From contig CM034099.1 of assembly GCA_019914945.1 (NCBI GenBank), forward strand, positions 12,909,001 to 12,973,000: DNA of 64,000 bases, read 5' to 3'. This stretch comes from Typha latifolia. Lineage: Eukaryota > Streptophyta > Magnoliopsida > Poales > Typhaceae. A program made the translations under genes and the position numbers. Of the stretch, positions 8,942 to 19,648 are shown piece after piece. The notes under the pieces were generated by a model that was not told the origin of the DNA, ran no database searches, and saw only the letters and a program-made list of their open reading frames with translations. Every line of letters starts with the position of its first letter. Position 1 is the first letter of the stretch.

Positions 8942-9870
8942 TGATACGATCACGCCTCTGGCTATGGAGCTCTGATACCAGCTTGATACGATCTCGCCTT
9001 TTTGGTGAAGGGTCGATCTCTTCCAATTCTTGATTTGGACTAGATCTGGCACGGAACTTTGAAATAAGATCTCGAAATATACCGCCGTCGGATCGACGTA
9101 AAACTTTGATATATTGTAGGCCCGGAAAAGAGCTTTCTAACAAATCTAGTTGCAGGCGAATCGGATGTGGGGATCTCGAGATATCGTCCGATTTGTGGAC
9201 AAAGGTCAGATGGTCTGTTTTGGATCCGTGGATGGAGGCACGTGATCCTAGGTAATGGTGGTTGAAGGTGGACCGTCGTTAATGTGGTGGCACCGGTGAA
9301 AAGTGATGGTGGAAGGGTTGTGGTTGATGGAAGGATTAGGGCAAGTGTTGGATAGATTGGACGAAGGGGGAGAAGAGGGCCAATTTGGTGATCATGAGTT
9401 CATTGGATCGGGTAGCAGACGCGATACTGTCGAGCTCGTCAAGACGAAGGAGGCAAGGCAAATTAACCCTAAAAACACAATTTGGTTGCCTACCACATCC
9501 TTTTATAGGCTAACCAACAACTCAAATTAACCCTAAAAACACAATTTTCGTCGACCGCGTTCGAACTCGCCAGACCGCGTTCGAACGCACCGAGTTCACT
9601 CTTCTGGATTTGCGAATGCGATGCAGGCGTTCGAACGCGCCATCGAACGCGCGATGCAGGCGTTCACAGTGCGTTCGAACGCACAGTACATTCTCTTCAC
9701 CACGTTCACAACCCCGTTCACAAACCGCGTTCGAACTCACTCCACCCGCGTTTGAACGCGACTTACAGAAAACTTATTTTAATGGAAATTAAACACTAAA
9801 ACATGAAATAAAAACACTCCTAAAGTGAATCCATGCTCGAGACGACGTCGGTGAAGTCTGAATTGTATCA
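8942..9870 (-). repeat. LTR1, 5' LTR of element A
   Basis: Starts TGATACGATCACGCC and ends GAATTGTATCA on the plus strand. It carries the duplicated end with an internal primer site, as its partner LTR does, so the duplication was transmitted through replication. A GTTCGAACG block lies at about 9555-9765, including a perfect GCGTTCGAACGC at 9627-9638. Confidence 0.93.
9499..9509 (-). promoter_or_regulatory. Predicted TATA box of LTR1 (element A)
   Basis: Element sense CCTATAAAAGG, preceded by TTGGTTAG. The same position is conserved in LTR1 copies (5243-5253, 50033-50043, 62369-62379), consistent with the retrotransposon promoter. Confidence 0.6.
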
Positions 9871-11573
9871 GTGATGCGTCGGGAGTTGGCATAGGAGCTA
9901 TACTAATAAAAGGAGGACATCCTATTGACTTTCTTAGCAAAGCTTTATTACAAAAATCTCAGCAATTATCAACTTACGACAGAGAGATGTTGGCAATTCT
10001 GCATTCGGTGACAAAATGAAGGCCTTATTTGATCGGTAGGCAATTCATTATCCGAACCGATCAGAGGAGCCTTCCATACTTTATGAGATGCACTATCGCG
10101 CCAACCCGATACTGTCGAGCTCGTAGCCTGTTCTTCTCCTACATTTCCCTTCGTTGACGAGCTGAGATATGCATGTACATCTGACCCAGATGTTTTAAGA
10201 TTGTTGCAGGAGGTGTTTGATGATCTGGAGCACCATCAAAAATTGGAGAATTGAGGCGGTTTGCTGTTGGACTACAAATGCATTCGAGTGCCCGCAAATG
10301 ATGGATTGTGGCAGAAATTGTTGGAGCACTTCCATCAAACTCCATAGGCTAGTCATGAGGGTGTGTTGAGCACTTATAAGAGGATATTTCAGAGTTGCAC
10401 ATGGCCAAGATTGAGGCGAGATGTGAGGAGTTTTGTCTTGCAAAGTCTATCAAAGGGCTAAGGCAAACACATTGAAATCGGCTGGGTTACTACAGCCTTT
10501 ATCTATACCGGATTGTGTTTGGGAAGATATTTCTTTGGATTTCATTGAGGGTCTTCCGCTGATACGTGGTTATTCTGTTATCTTTGTGGTGGTTGACAGA
10601 TTGAGCAAGTATGCACACTTTTTGACATTGTCACATCCATTTTCAGCCAAGTCAGTGGCTGAAATTTTTGCTAGAGATGTTGCTCAGTTACATGGCATGC
10701 CACACACAATTGTCTCGGATCATGATCATATATTTATGAGAAACTTTTGGATGGAGTTTTTTAGATTTCCGGAGACTCGATTAAACATTAGTTTGGCCTA
10801 CCATCCACAGACGGATGGCTAAATTGAGGTGGTCAATCGAGGCATTGAGCTGTACTTGAGGTGCTATGTTGGAGAGATGTTGAGACGATGATTGGAGTTC
10901 TTACCGTGGGTGGAGTGGTCTTACAACACCACCTACCAGAACAGTATTAACATGACTCCATTTGAGGTGGTGTATGGTTGCACAGCTCCAACATTACGCG
11001 CTTATGATCTAGTGGCATCTGCAGGTCGGACGGAGGTGGACTTAGTTTTGATGGATAAAGATGCCACATTGATGAGGTTGCGTTCCCATCTTAAACTTGC
11101 TCAAAGCCACATGAAGCAAGTTTATGATCACAGTCATCAGGAGCAGGAGTTCGACATTGGCAATTGGGTGCTTGTGAGGGTACAATCGTATCGATAGGTG
11201 ACCTTGCATCCAATGAGTAACCAAAAATTAACACATCGCTACTTTGGTTTGTTTCGGATGTTAGAGCGTATCAGTTCGGTTGCATATCGTTTGGAGCTGT
11301 TGGAGGGGTTGAGAGTGCATCATGTCTTCCATGTTTCATTGCTGAGGGAGTGGATTGGTGATCATGAGTTCATTGGATCAACTCTACCAGAGCCATTGAA
11401 GGAGACAGATATCGTAGAGCTAGTTTATGTACTTGCTAGGCGCGGATGATGACATAGTACTAGATTAGAGATGGAGATTCTAGTCGAGTGGCTTGGCAAA
11501 TCATCCGATGAGGCGATATGGGAGTTGGAGACTGATATTTTGGAACGTTTCCCCAACTTCACACCTTGAGGGC
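9871..11573 (+). pseudogene. Element B RNase H, integrase and chromodomain, 3' part
   Basis: Resumes exactly after element A with ASGVGIGAIL, LSKALLQKSQQLSTYDREML (RNase H). A deletion after SLPYFM near 10085 removes part of the RNase H to integrase linker. Integrase is best seen at 10433-10822 (DFIEGLPLIRGYSVIFVVVD, TIVSDHDHIFM) and 10892-11197 (WSYNTTYQNSINMTPFEVVY). The C-part FGLFRMLERISSVAYRLEL and the chromodomain-like RLEMEILVEWLGKSSDEAIW end at FPNFTP-stop near 11570. In-frame stops at several former Gln and Arg codons. Confidence 0.87.
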
Positions 11574-11595
11574 AAGGTGGGGGAAGCGTGGTGGG
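11574..11595 (+). promoter_or_regulatory. Polypurine tract of element B
   Basis: AAGGTGGGGGAAGCGTGGTG followed by GG, immediately upstream of LTR2 at 11597; conserved in Q (26308-26329) and K. Confidence 0.8.
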
Positions 11596-11596
11596 T

Positions 11597-12547
11597 TGAT
11601 ACATTTAGTTAGGGTTTATTCTTATTGCATTAGTTGTTTATTTTCATAAAAATAAAATTCCTGTAGATCGCATTTGAATACGAAAAGGGTCGCGTTCGAA
11701 TGCAGAATGGGTCGCGTTCGAACGCACTTGTGAACGCCTGCATCCGGTTTGCAAAAATAGAAAACAAAAAATATGTATTCGAACGCGATCGGTTGCATTC
11801 GAACACCACGTTCGAATGCTTGCATGTCGTTCGCACATACAGGGAATGTCTTTTGTGAGTTTGAATGCGATCGGGCATGTTCGAACGTGATCGGCGGGAT
11901 TCTAGTAGGATTAGGGTTAGTTAATATTATTAGGGCTTGTTGGCTAGCCTCTATAAAGGTGTGGATGGCAGCCAAAATTATTATGCTATTGGAATATTAA
12001 TTTCTTGCATCTCTATCTTCTCTCTACCCTAATCTCCCTCCTCCCTCTTTACCAACCTACAACTTGTACCGTTGGCAAGGTCTATCCTAACTTCTAATCT
12101 CCCTCGACTGTCGAGTCCTCCGTCTTCTTTGGGATCTCGACCACTTCTTCCCCTTCATCTTTCTTCCTTAAACAACATCACCCATCCACCCTCATCTCCA
12201 TTATCATCCATAACCCTAACTTTCACTCCACCCGTCACCACCACCATCAAGATATCATATTTTCGTCCTAGTTATAGTTCGAATTTGTGAAAGGTGTATA
12301 CAAAAAACATAGATCAGGGAGTTAGAACCTTTCCTCTCCTTAGCCATTTCAGGTTAAGAAGATGTGCTTTCTCTATCAATTTGATCCTTTATCCATAGAG
12401 TATAGTATCTAATTTTTCGGATCGATTCCACTTGGTTTCGTAATTTTTTGACTACGAAAGAATATTTGGTGTATATTTTTCATCGGTTGCGCAGGCTGCT
12501 TCCTTCAATAAAATTAGATCTTAAGGGAATTGTTCCATAATCTATCA
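11597..12547 (+). repeat. LTR2, 3' LTR of element B
   Basis: Full-length, 951 bp, TGATACATTTAG...TCTATCA. GTTCGAACG block at 11660-11900, TATA box CTATAAAGG at 11951-11959, then a pyrimidine-rich leader. It shares several base changes (TGATACATTTAGTTAGGGT; GTTGTTTATT) with the LTR2 start at 27835. It is followed directly by AAGAG and Fam1 gag sequence. Confidence 0.9.
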
Positions 12548-15500
12548 AAGAGAAGCTATGGTAATCGAAAATGCACCAATGGCCCCTCGATGCGAGTCTA
12601 CCACCATGAACCCACCGCCACCAATTCAGAATCTTCACCAGCAAGAACCTCTACTGCCACAACCCTATGGGCAGAGACCAGCAAGGGTGGTTCTGCCAGG
12701 CCAAGTTGTAGGTGAGCCCATCCGTCAAGCAAACCTAAATGGAGATCATCTTGGAGATCTAGACCCTTGGGCAGGGCAAGACAAACCAAAACCGCGTCGA
12801 GTTAACATAAACCGAAGGAGGGATCATCAGCCATTCATGATGCATCCTTCTCAGGTTAGACAAGGGCTTGGATATGATCTAGAACGAGACAACAACATCC
12901 GTGGGCGAACCGTGCGTCTCGAATTCTCAAAGTTTAAGGGTGGTGACCTAATCGATTGGTTGTATAGGGCGAAACAATTTTTCGCTTACTAAGGTACAGC
13001 GGATGAGTATAAGGTGACCCTTGCAAGCTTCCACCTCGAAGATGCGGCACTTCATTGGTTTCGGGTAGCCAATGCATGTGATACGATTGAAAGTTGTGCT
13101 GATTTCTACACCGATATCACGCGGCGATTTGGAGCATCGGGGTATGAAGACTTCGATGCTCTTCTCTCAAAGACGATACAAAGGATCATGGTTGGAGCAT
13201 ACCAAGAAAAATTTAAGAGGATAAGTAGCCGTTGCCAACCTCCTTGGACTGATCAACAACTTCGCGGCACTTTCATCTTGAGGCTGTGGGCAATGAAGAT
13301 ACACATCAAATAGAACTAGACGAGCCAAGATAGTCGCAACCCGGTTCAACCTACCATAGTGGTAGGAAATGCGATTGGCCCTCCCATGATGTGAAGTACG
13401 CACCTTAAGGTCTGGGTCGAGCACTCACACCTGCTCAAGTGGAGGAGCAAAGAGCCAAAGACATATGCTTTCGCTGTGATGAGAAGTTCGTACCTGGACA
13501 TTGCTGTGCTAAACCAATGGGATCGGTGATGCTAATATATGGATTGGAGGAAGCTGAGGATGAGGTTGCAACTGAAGATGAGGGTGTGGCTGAACAACAA
13601 GGAGTAGCGGAGGAACAGCCCGTGGAAGACATTATGGCTGAAATCTCCCTCCACGCCTATTCTGGGATAGCTGCATCAAAGACCTTGCGGGTGAATGGTG
13701 TAGTCAAGGGAACCATAGTGAGAATCTTGATCGATATCACGTCCACTCATAACTTCATTGACAAGAGGCTTCTTAGGAAGATAGAGCTCGAGTCGGAACC
13801 CACATACGAGTTCAATGTGACGATCGGAGATGGCACCACATTGCGAGCTGATTTTATTTGTGGAGGTGTGTAGTTGAAAATGCAAGGCCAAACTTTTACA
13901 TTGGATCTTTATCCATTGGCCTTGCAGGGTGCCGACATCATCTTAGGGCCCGTAACATTTGAATTTAGAAACCTCACACTTACATTTCGGAGGAATGGTC
14001 GGAGAGGGCTATTGGATGGAAATCAACTGTGGCAAGGGCCAGCGTTGCAATCGCTGTTGGGACTTCCATGTGCAAGGGATCGAGCTCTACTCATGCAAAT
14101 GGCTATTGTTGAACTAGAACATCCACCATCAAATAGAATACCTGTTGACATGAAGGAGCTGCTGCAGGAATTCAGCGACCTCTTCGAGGATACCCTAGGA
14201 CTGCCGCCGTCCCGTCGGCATGACCATCGAATTCAGATCATTCCAAGGGCTGAACCAGCAAATGTTCGGCCATATCGATACCCATATATCTAGAAAGAGG
14301 AGATCAGCAAATTGGTGGTCAAGATGCTAGAGCAAGGGATCATTCAACCGAGTAGGAGAGCCTACTCATCGTCGGTGCGCCTAGTTCGAAAGAAAGACGG
14401 GAGTTGGCAGTTTTGCGTCGACTACCGAGCCTTGAATGCAATCACCGTCAAAGACCGGTACCCAATACCGATGATCGAGGAGCTGCTGGATGAACTTACA
14501 AGGTCCGGCTTACATCTACAAACTTCACTTAAGAGCGGGGTACCATCAAATCCACGACAACCGAAAAGATGTGCACAAAATGGCGTTTTAGACTCACGAT
14601 GGCCACTACGAGTTCTGAGTCATGCTGTTTGGGCTCACCAACGCACCGACGACCTTCCAAGGCCTGATGAATGACCTTTTTTGCCCGCTCTTGCGTCGGT
14701 ATGTGCTCGTCTTCTTTGACGATATTTTCGTGTATAGCAGGAATTGTGGCGAACACTTGCGGCATGTGCGTGAGGTGGTGAATATCTTGCGACTAAACTA
14801 GTTGAAAGTCAAGATGAGCAAATGCCTTTGGGGTGAGCCATGAGTGGAGTACTTGGGTCACATAATCTTAGCGAGAGGAGTGGAAGCCAATCCAAGCAAG
14901 ATCAAACACATGGTGGATTGGCCGATTCCCACTAATCAGCAGGAATTGTGGGGATTCCTTGGGTTGACGGGGTACTATCGGCGATTCATTGCCAACTACG
15001 GCAAGATCGCTGCCCTGCTAACCTCCTTACTTAGAAAAGGAGGGTTTCAATGGTCGAGCAAGGCGGAGGCTTTCAAAGCATTGAGTATAGCCATGTCTAC
15101 TACATCGATTTTACTAGATTTCAAGAAGCCCTTTGTGGTGGAATGCGACACCTCGGGTGAGGGCATTGGAGCTATTTTGATGCAGGAGGGCAGGCCTGTG
15201 GCATATATGAGCAAGGCATTGTCGAACTAGTCACGACAGTTATCCATCTACGAGCATGAAATGCTAGCAATTCTGCACGCTGTCACCAATTGGCAACCCT
15301 ATTTGATTGGCCGACGATTTACTATCCGCACGGACTAGCGTAGCTTACCCTACTTCATAGAGTAACATGTGCACAGCCCGACACAACAATGGTGGGTCAC
15401 GAAACTCCTTGGGTATGACTACGAGCTAGTCTACAAAAAGTGGATCGAGAACCGAGCTGTTGATGCCCTTTCACGCCTACCAGTCGCAAGCGAGCTCGCT

Positions 15501-15620
15501 TCCTTTTCAGCGCTAACCTTTTTTCTATTTTCAGATCTATGGAGAGCTAGTGCAGAGGGTCTAGTCATGGAGGAGCTTAAGTCAGGTATCATGGATCGCT
15601 TTCCTAATTTCACACCTTAA
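12548..15620 (+). pseudogene. Element E gag-PR-RT-RNase H polyprotein, decayed
   Basis: Gag: REAMVIENAPMAP, proline-rich segment, RLEFSKFKGGDLIDWLYRAK, FGASGYEDFDALLSKTIQRI. Zinc knuckle CFRCDEKFVPGHCC near 13468-13510. The protease has lost its catalytic motif (ILIDITSTHNFID near 13722, Ile-Thr where Thr-Gly is expected). The RT leader HRIQIIPRAEPANVRPYRYP is followed by [29 protein letters not shown] near 14712, WGFLGLTGYYRRFIANYGKI, and RNase H FVVECDTSGEGIGAILMQEG through LLGYDYELVYKKWIENRAVD. After DALSRLPVASELASFSAL the frame runs through FFLFSDLWRASAEGLVMEEL to DRFPNFTP and stop at 15618. The whole integrase is absent. Stops and frameshifts are frequent. Confidence 0.86.
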
Positions 15621-15647
15621 GGACAAGGTTGCGAAAGCATGGTGGAT
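15621..15647 (+). promoter_or_regulatory. Polypurine tract of element E
   Basis: GGACAAGGTTGCGAAAGCAT then GGTGGAT before LTR1 at 15648, the same motif as in element A. Confidence 0.7.
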
Positions 15648-15803
15648 TGATATGATTCGGACTTCATCGATGTCGTTTCGAGCATGGAAACACCTTATGG
15701 GTGTCTTTTTCTTATTGTTTTAGTGTTTTATTGAGAGAAAAATCAATGTTGCGTTTGAACGCGGGTGGGTGCGTTCGAACGTGCTTGCGAACGTCTGCAC
15801 CGG
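15648..15803 (+). repeat. LTR1 start of element E, truncated
   Basis: TGATATGATTCGGACTTCAT through the first GTTCGAACG units; cut at 15803 by an LTR2 start. The second half of an LTR1 reappears at about 27175-27577 and may be the continuation. Confidence 0.8.
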
Positions 15804-16541
15804 TGATATATTTAGTTATGATCTTTTCTTACTGTATTAGTTTATTTTTATTAAAATAAATTTCCTGTAGGTCGCGTTCGAACACAAAAGGGGTCGTGTT
15901 TGAATGTCTTTGTGAATGCCTACATCAGGTTCGCAAATACAGAGAACGTGAAATGTGTGTTTCACGTTCGAACGCCTGATCCTCTAGAATTTGCGTTACT
16001 TATTGTTATTATGACTTATTGGCTAGCCTCTATAAATATGTGGATGGCAGCCAAATTCATTATGCTATTGGAATACTAATTTCTTGTCTCTCTATCTTCT
16101 CTCTACCTTAATTTCCCTCCTCCCTCTTCACTAACCTACCACCTCTATCGTTGGCAAGGTCTCTCCTAACTTCTAATCTCCCTCATCTGTCAATTCCTCC
16201 CTCTTCTTTGAGATCTCGACCACTTCTTCCCCTTCGTCTTTATCCCTTAAACAACATCACCCATCCACCCTAATCTTCATTATCATCTATAACCCTAACT
16301 TCCACTCCACCCGTCACCACCACCATCATCCACATTATATCATATTTTCATCCCAATTTTCGTTCGAATCTATGAAGGACATAAGTATGAAAAATGTAGA
16401 TTATAGAGTTTTGGATCGATTCCACCTTGTTTCGTAATTTTATGACTACAGGAGAATATTTGGTGAATATTTTCTTTCGGTTGCGCGAACTACTTCCTAT
16501 AATAAATTCAGATCCTAAGGGAATTGTTCTGTAACCTATCA
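15804..16541 (+). repeat. LTR2, 5' LTR of element F
   Basis: TGATATATTTAG to CCTATCA, 738 bp, shorter than B's LTR because part of the GTTCGAACG block is lost. TATA-like CTATAAATA lies near 16031. Confidence 0.87.
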
Positions 16542-16542
16542 T

Positions 16543-16554
16543 TGGTATCAGAGC
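16543..16554 (+). promoter_or_regulatory. Primer-binding site of element F (tRNA-iMet)
   Basis: TGGTATCAGAGC one base after the LTR end; a single copy here, in contrast to the array in element B. Confidence 0.9.
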
Positions 16555-16559
16555 TAGGC

Positions 16560-17825
16560 GAACAACAGACCTCCATTAATGGTGGAAACAAGGAAGATGA
16601 CATCAACAACCAATGGAGAGCACACCAACAAGGGAAGAATCAATCCACGATAACTCTAACCGTGAGGCCGATTCCTTCGGAGCGACCACGCAAGATCGAG
16701 TCAACCAACGACCAAGGGTGTGAATATGGGCTTGGCGGATTAACTGGGCAGGTTCCAAATATTGCTGCATTGAATTGATGTAATGCAAAAGGATCACAAT
16801 GATCTAAAGGAATATGTCATGAACCGATCGGCTTCGTCATCTCCACGACGACGATCTATGCCTCAAGAAAGACCAGCGGTGGGACCACACCGAACTGATA
16901 CCCCATAGGTCCAGGTGTGACATGTTAGTGTCAATGATCCTCTTTTACCTATGCCTATACATCATCCCCCATTTCTATTACAAAACCTAAGACCGTCGGT
17001 GGTGGAACCTGAGAGGCGTGCGGCACCGGTGCGCTTCGTTGATGAGGAGGATTGGCACTTTGAGGATGAGGTTGATCCCTTCGGAGATGGTGATGGACGT
17101 GTTCGAGGATTTAGAGAAGGAGATCAATATGCATAAAGGTTCAGACCTGAACCAAGAATCTTTCGCGAACCCGACAATGCTATTCGAGGGAGAACCGCAC
17201 GCTTGGGCTTTCCAATACTCCAAGGCGGTGATCCAACAGATTGGGCGTTTCAAGTGGAGCAATACTTTGATTGTCAAAGGATAGTGGAGGACACGAAAGT
17301 CCAGATGGCAAGCTTTCACCTTGAAGGAACGATATTGCATTGGTATCGGTCGGTTATTCGTGCTGGAGGATTTACAGGTTGGAGTACCAAGCCGAATTTG
17401 AAAGAGTTAGTAGTCGATGTGAGCCACCTTGGCCTGAACCGACATTGATGAGCACATTTATTTTAGGGCTGCCGGAGGAGATACAAGAGGATGTTCGTGC
17501 TCTTTGTCCTACGACTTTTAAGGAGGACTTTGAAAAGCCTATGAGGATGGAAAAGCATAAGGCTCTCAAGATGGCAGCGAAAACAAGTTGGGGCAACTAA
17601 GAGGGTGGTTTGCACCTCGAATGCCGGTTGGAAATTATGCGGGTTCAAAGACAGTGACTGCTAGTACTAGACCACAACCACCTTTGAGACCTTCCTCCGA
17701 CGTTAGAGGAGGCACACGACCCCCCCATTCAAACTCTCACACATGCTCAAGTGGAGTAGCGAAGGGCGAAGGGCCTTTGCTTTCAATGTGATGAATGTTT
17801 CACCCCCAATCATCGGTGTTCCAAG
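16560..17825 (+). pseudogene. Element F gag and zinc knuckle
   Basis: Frameshifted Fam2 gag. Visible segments are EPERRAAPVRFVDEEDWHFE (about 17000), VEQYFDCQRIVEDTKVQMAS, FHLEGTILHWYRSVIRAGGF, a deletion that removes part of the central gag domain after GGFTGW, then RVSSRCEPPWPEP, TFILGLPEEIQEDVRALCPT, and a knuckle CFQCDECFTPNHRC at about 17782-17823. Homologous blocks in the same order occur in J on the minus strand (33742-32321). Stops and frameshifts show it is dead. Confidence 0.8.
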
Positions 17826-18610
17826 CCGCGATCGAATTCCGTCTAACCGCACTTTCTTGCCACTTCATTTGAAGTCCATCCACATATCTGAGAAGTCAAA
17901 GGGCACCGAGCCCAAACTTTGCATCCATTGAGTCCTCAATAGAATGTCAACCCCTCGTAAGGTCATTGGGTGAAAATCCAAGGTGAAGGAATTGCTCGGA
18001 ATCTTCTAAAGAACCCCTCGGCATACGTTGTCTGCCTAGAGCGTCATGCCATCTCCCAAAACTACATCAAATCCTGAAGTAGCATCTGTTGCCATCTCTA
18101 TCTTCTTGACCACACCCTTATCCATGAAGTTGTGGGTGCTCCTGGTGTCGATAAGGATCCTCACTATTTGATTCTTCACGGTACCATCGACCCGCAACGT
18201 CCTAGGTGCATTAGCGCTGGTGTAGGCATGCATGGATATCTCGGCATGGACCTCCTCGCTGCTCTCCAATGCTTCTTGGTCTTCCGCCAAATATCCTCTA
18301 GTTCATCTTCCACCATTTCCTCTTCCTCCACATCCTATGCTTTGTCCAACACCATCACTATGGCCGTCGGTCGGGCACATTTGTGCCAGAGGATGAATCG
18401 CACATCACAATAAAAACACAGCCCTTTAGCTCTTCTTTCTTTGTCCTCGGTGGAGGTGCTGACACATGATGTTTGGTAGCGGTTTGTCGAGGCACTCCTC
18501 TAAACTCCATGGTGGCCAGCCCCCTTTTGCCGCTATCCGTAGCTCTTGAAGCTTCTCTTCCATCAATTGTGTTGTCGCAAAAGCCTCTAGCAATGTTGTT
18601 GGTCGAGCAG
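17826..18610 (-). pseudogene. Element P protease, zinc knuckle and gag C-part
   Basis: Minus-strand protease segment 18290-18036: EEVHAEISMHAYTSANAPRT, ILIDTRSTHNFMD (the catalytic DTG glycine is replaced by Arg), FDVVLGDGMTL and stop, then LDFHPMTLRGVDILLRTQWM and FDFSDMWMDFK. The knuckle CFYCDVRFILWHKC lies at about 18395-18436. It reads further into gag (LLEAFATTQLMEEKLQELR) up to the insertion point of G at 18610. Several stops. Confidence 0.77.
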
Positions 18611-19606
18611 TGATACAATTTGGACTTCACTGATGATGTCTCGAGCATGGATACACCTTAGGGGTGTCTTTTATTCTTATTTTAGTGTTTATTTCATAGA
18701 AAAATATTTTTCTATATGTTGCATTCGAACGCGGATAAAGTGCGTTCGAACGCACTTGTGAACACCTACATCAGGTTCGCAAAAATAGAGAACGCAAAAT
18801 GTGCGTTTGAACGCGATCGGGCGCATTCAAACGCCGTGTTCGAATGTCACGTTCGAATGCAGATGGAGCGTGTTCGAACGCGCTTGTGAACGCCATCATC
18901 AGGTTTGCAAAAATAGAGAACGTAAAATGTGCATTCGAATGTGATCGAGTGCGTTCAAATACGATTTGCAAAAATCTACTATTTTAGGGTTAATAATTGC
19001 CATTTTTGAATTGTTTGGTTAGCCTCTAAAGGTGTGGATGACAACCATTGAATTATTATTGAATGAATTGAGTTTTGATCTTGTCTCCTTCGTCTTCTTC
19101 TCTCTCATTCTCTCATACCCTAGCGACGCCGCTTCTAGCCCCCCTCGACCGGTCACTCACCCTAGTCCATTAGGGGTGGCCCACTCCTCCCCATTCTTCC
19201 AATCTATCTATCACTTGACCTAACCCCTACCATCACCCATAACCCTTCCACCTTCATGTATTCACCGGTGCCACTCAATTACCACCGGTCCACCACCCTC
19301 CATCATCACTTAGGATCTCATGCCTCCATCCATAGATCCAAAGACGTACTCCCTAATGTCCGCCTACTAATCAGATGATATCTAGAGATCCCACTGTCCG
19401 ATTCACCTAAAACTTGATCTGTTGGAAAGCTCTTTTCTAGGGCTCCAACATATCAAAATTTCACGTCGATTCGACAGCTACATCTTTCGAGATCTAATTT
19501 CAAAGTTTTATATCAGATCCTTTTCATATCTAAAAATCAGGATAGATCGAGCCTTGGCCTAAAGGGGAGATCATATCAAGTTGGTATTAGAGTAGAGATC
19601 GTATCA
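18611..19606 (+). repeat. LTR1, 5' LTR of element G
   Basis: TGATACAATTTGGACTTCAC to GATCGTATCA, 996 bp. The last 28 bases are a second LTR end after a first one ending at 19578, with a degenerate primer site (TTGGTATTAGAG) between them. Confidence 0.9.
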
Positions 19607-19609
19607 AGC

Positions 19610-19621
19610 TGGTATCAGAGC
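19610..19621 (+). promoter_or_regulatory. Primer-binding site of element G
   Basis: TGGTATCAGAGC three bases after the LTR, as in A, C and N. Confidence 0.9.
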
Positions 19622-19648
19622 CACCATTCCTTGGACGCGTGCTTCCTA

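Larger units (their letters stand above)
4656..9870 (-). mobile_element. Element A: Fam1 Ty3/gypsy element with gag-PR-IN but no RT/RNase H
   Basis: Complete insertion on the minus strand: LTR 4656-5581, internal 5582-8941, LTR 8942-9870, flanked by a perfect 5-bp target duplication GTGAT (4651-4655 and 9871-9875). It has an iMet primer site at 8927-8938 and a polypurine tract at 5582-5608. It is 5,215 bp long. Its main ORF is open over 971 codons but goes from protease straight into the segment before integrase; RT and RNase H are absent. The two LTRs differ at about 16 of the first 290 positions compared by eye, so it is not a very recent insertion. Confidence 0.95.
2405..12547 (+). mobile_element. 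Element B: Fam2 Ty3/gypsy LTR retrotransposon, split by nested element A
   Basis: Plus-strand gypsy element: truncated 5' LTR (2405-3120), primer-site array, gag end, zinc knuckle, reverse transcriptase, RNase H, integrase, chromodomain-like end, polypurine tract and 3' LTR (11597-12547). Element A sits inside RNase H. Removing 4656-9870 and one GTGAT copy restores the codons VECD-ASGVG. The protease is deleted: the zinc knuckle and the acidic linker ending at about 3795 run directly into KMVAKMLEQ of RT. Many stops show it is dead. The base just after the 3' LTR starts AAGAG, a target-site half whose partner lies at 27830-27834. Confidence 0.88.
12548..15803 (+). mobile_element. Element E: Fam1 gypsy with gag-PR-RT-RNase H but no integrase
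   Basis: Plus-strand Fam1 body beginning inside gag directly after element B and ending in a truncated LTR1 (15648-15803). It is the reverse of element A: RT and RNase H are present, integrase is absent. Its missing gag start is probably the fragment at 27610-27834, whose last bases overlap by AAGAG with its first bases. Confidence 0.85.
15804..17825 (+). mobile_element. Element F: 5' part of a Fam2 gypsy element
   Basis: LTR2 (15804-16541), primer site and gag, cut at about 17825 where antisense Fam3 sequence begins. It is inserted inside LTR1 of element E. Element Q (24093-27154) may be its 3' part, although the two overlap by about 230 bp of gag to zinc knuckle. Confidence 0.8.

Noticed and set aside
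18132..18413. Plus-strand ORF of 93 codons inside element P
   Set aside because: Antisense to the Fam3 protease region, which has clear protease and knuckle motifs on the minus strand.
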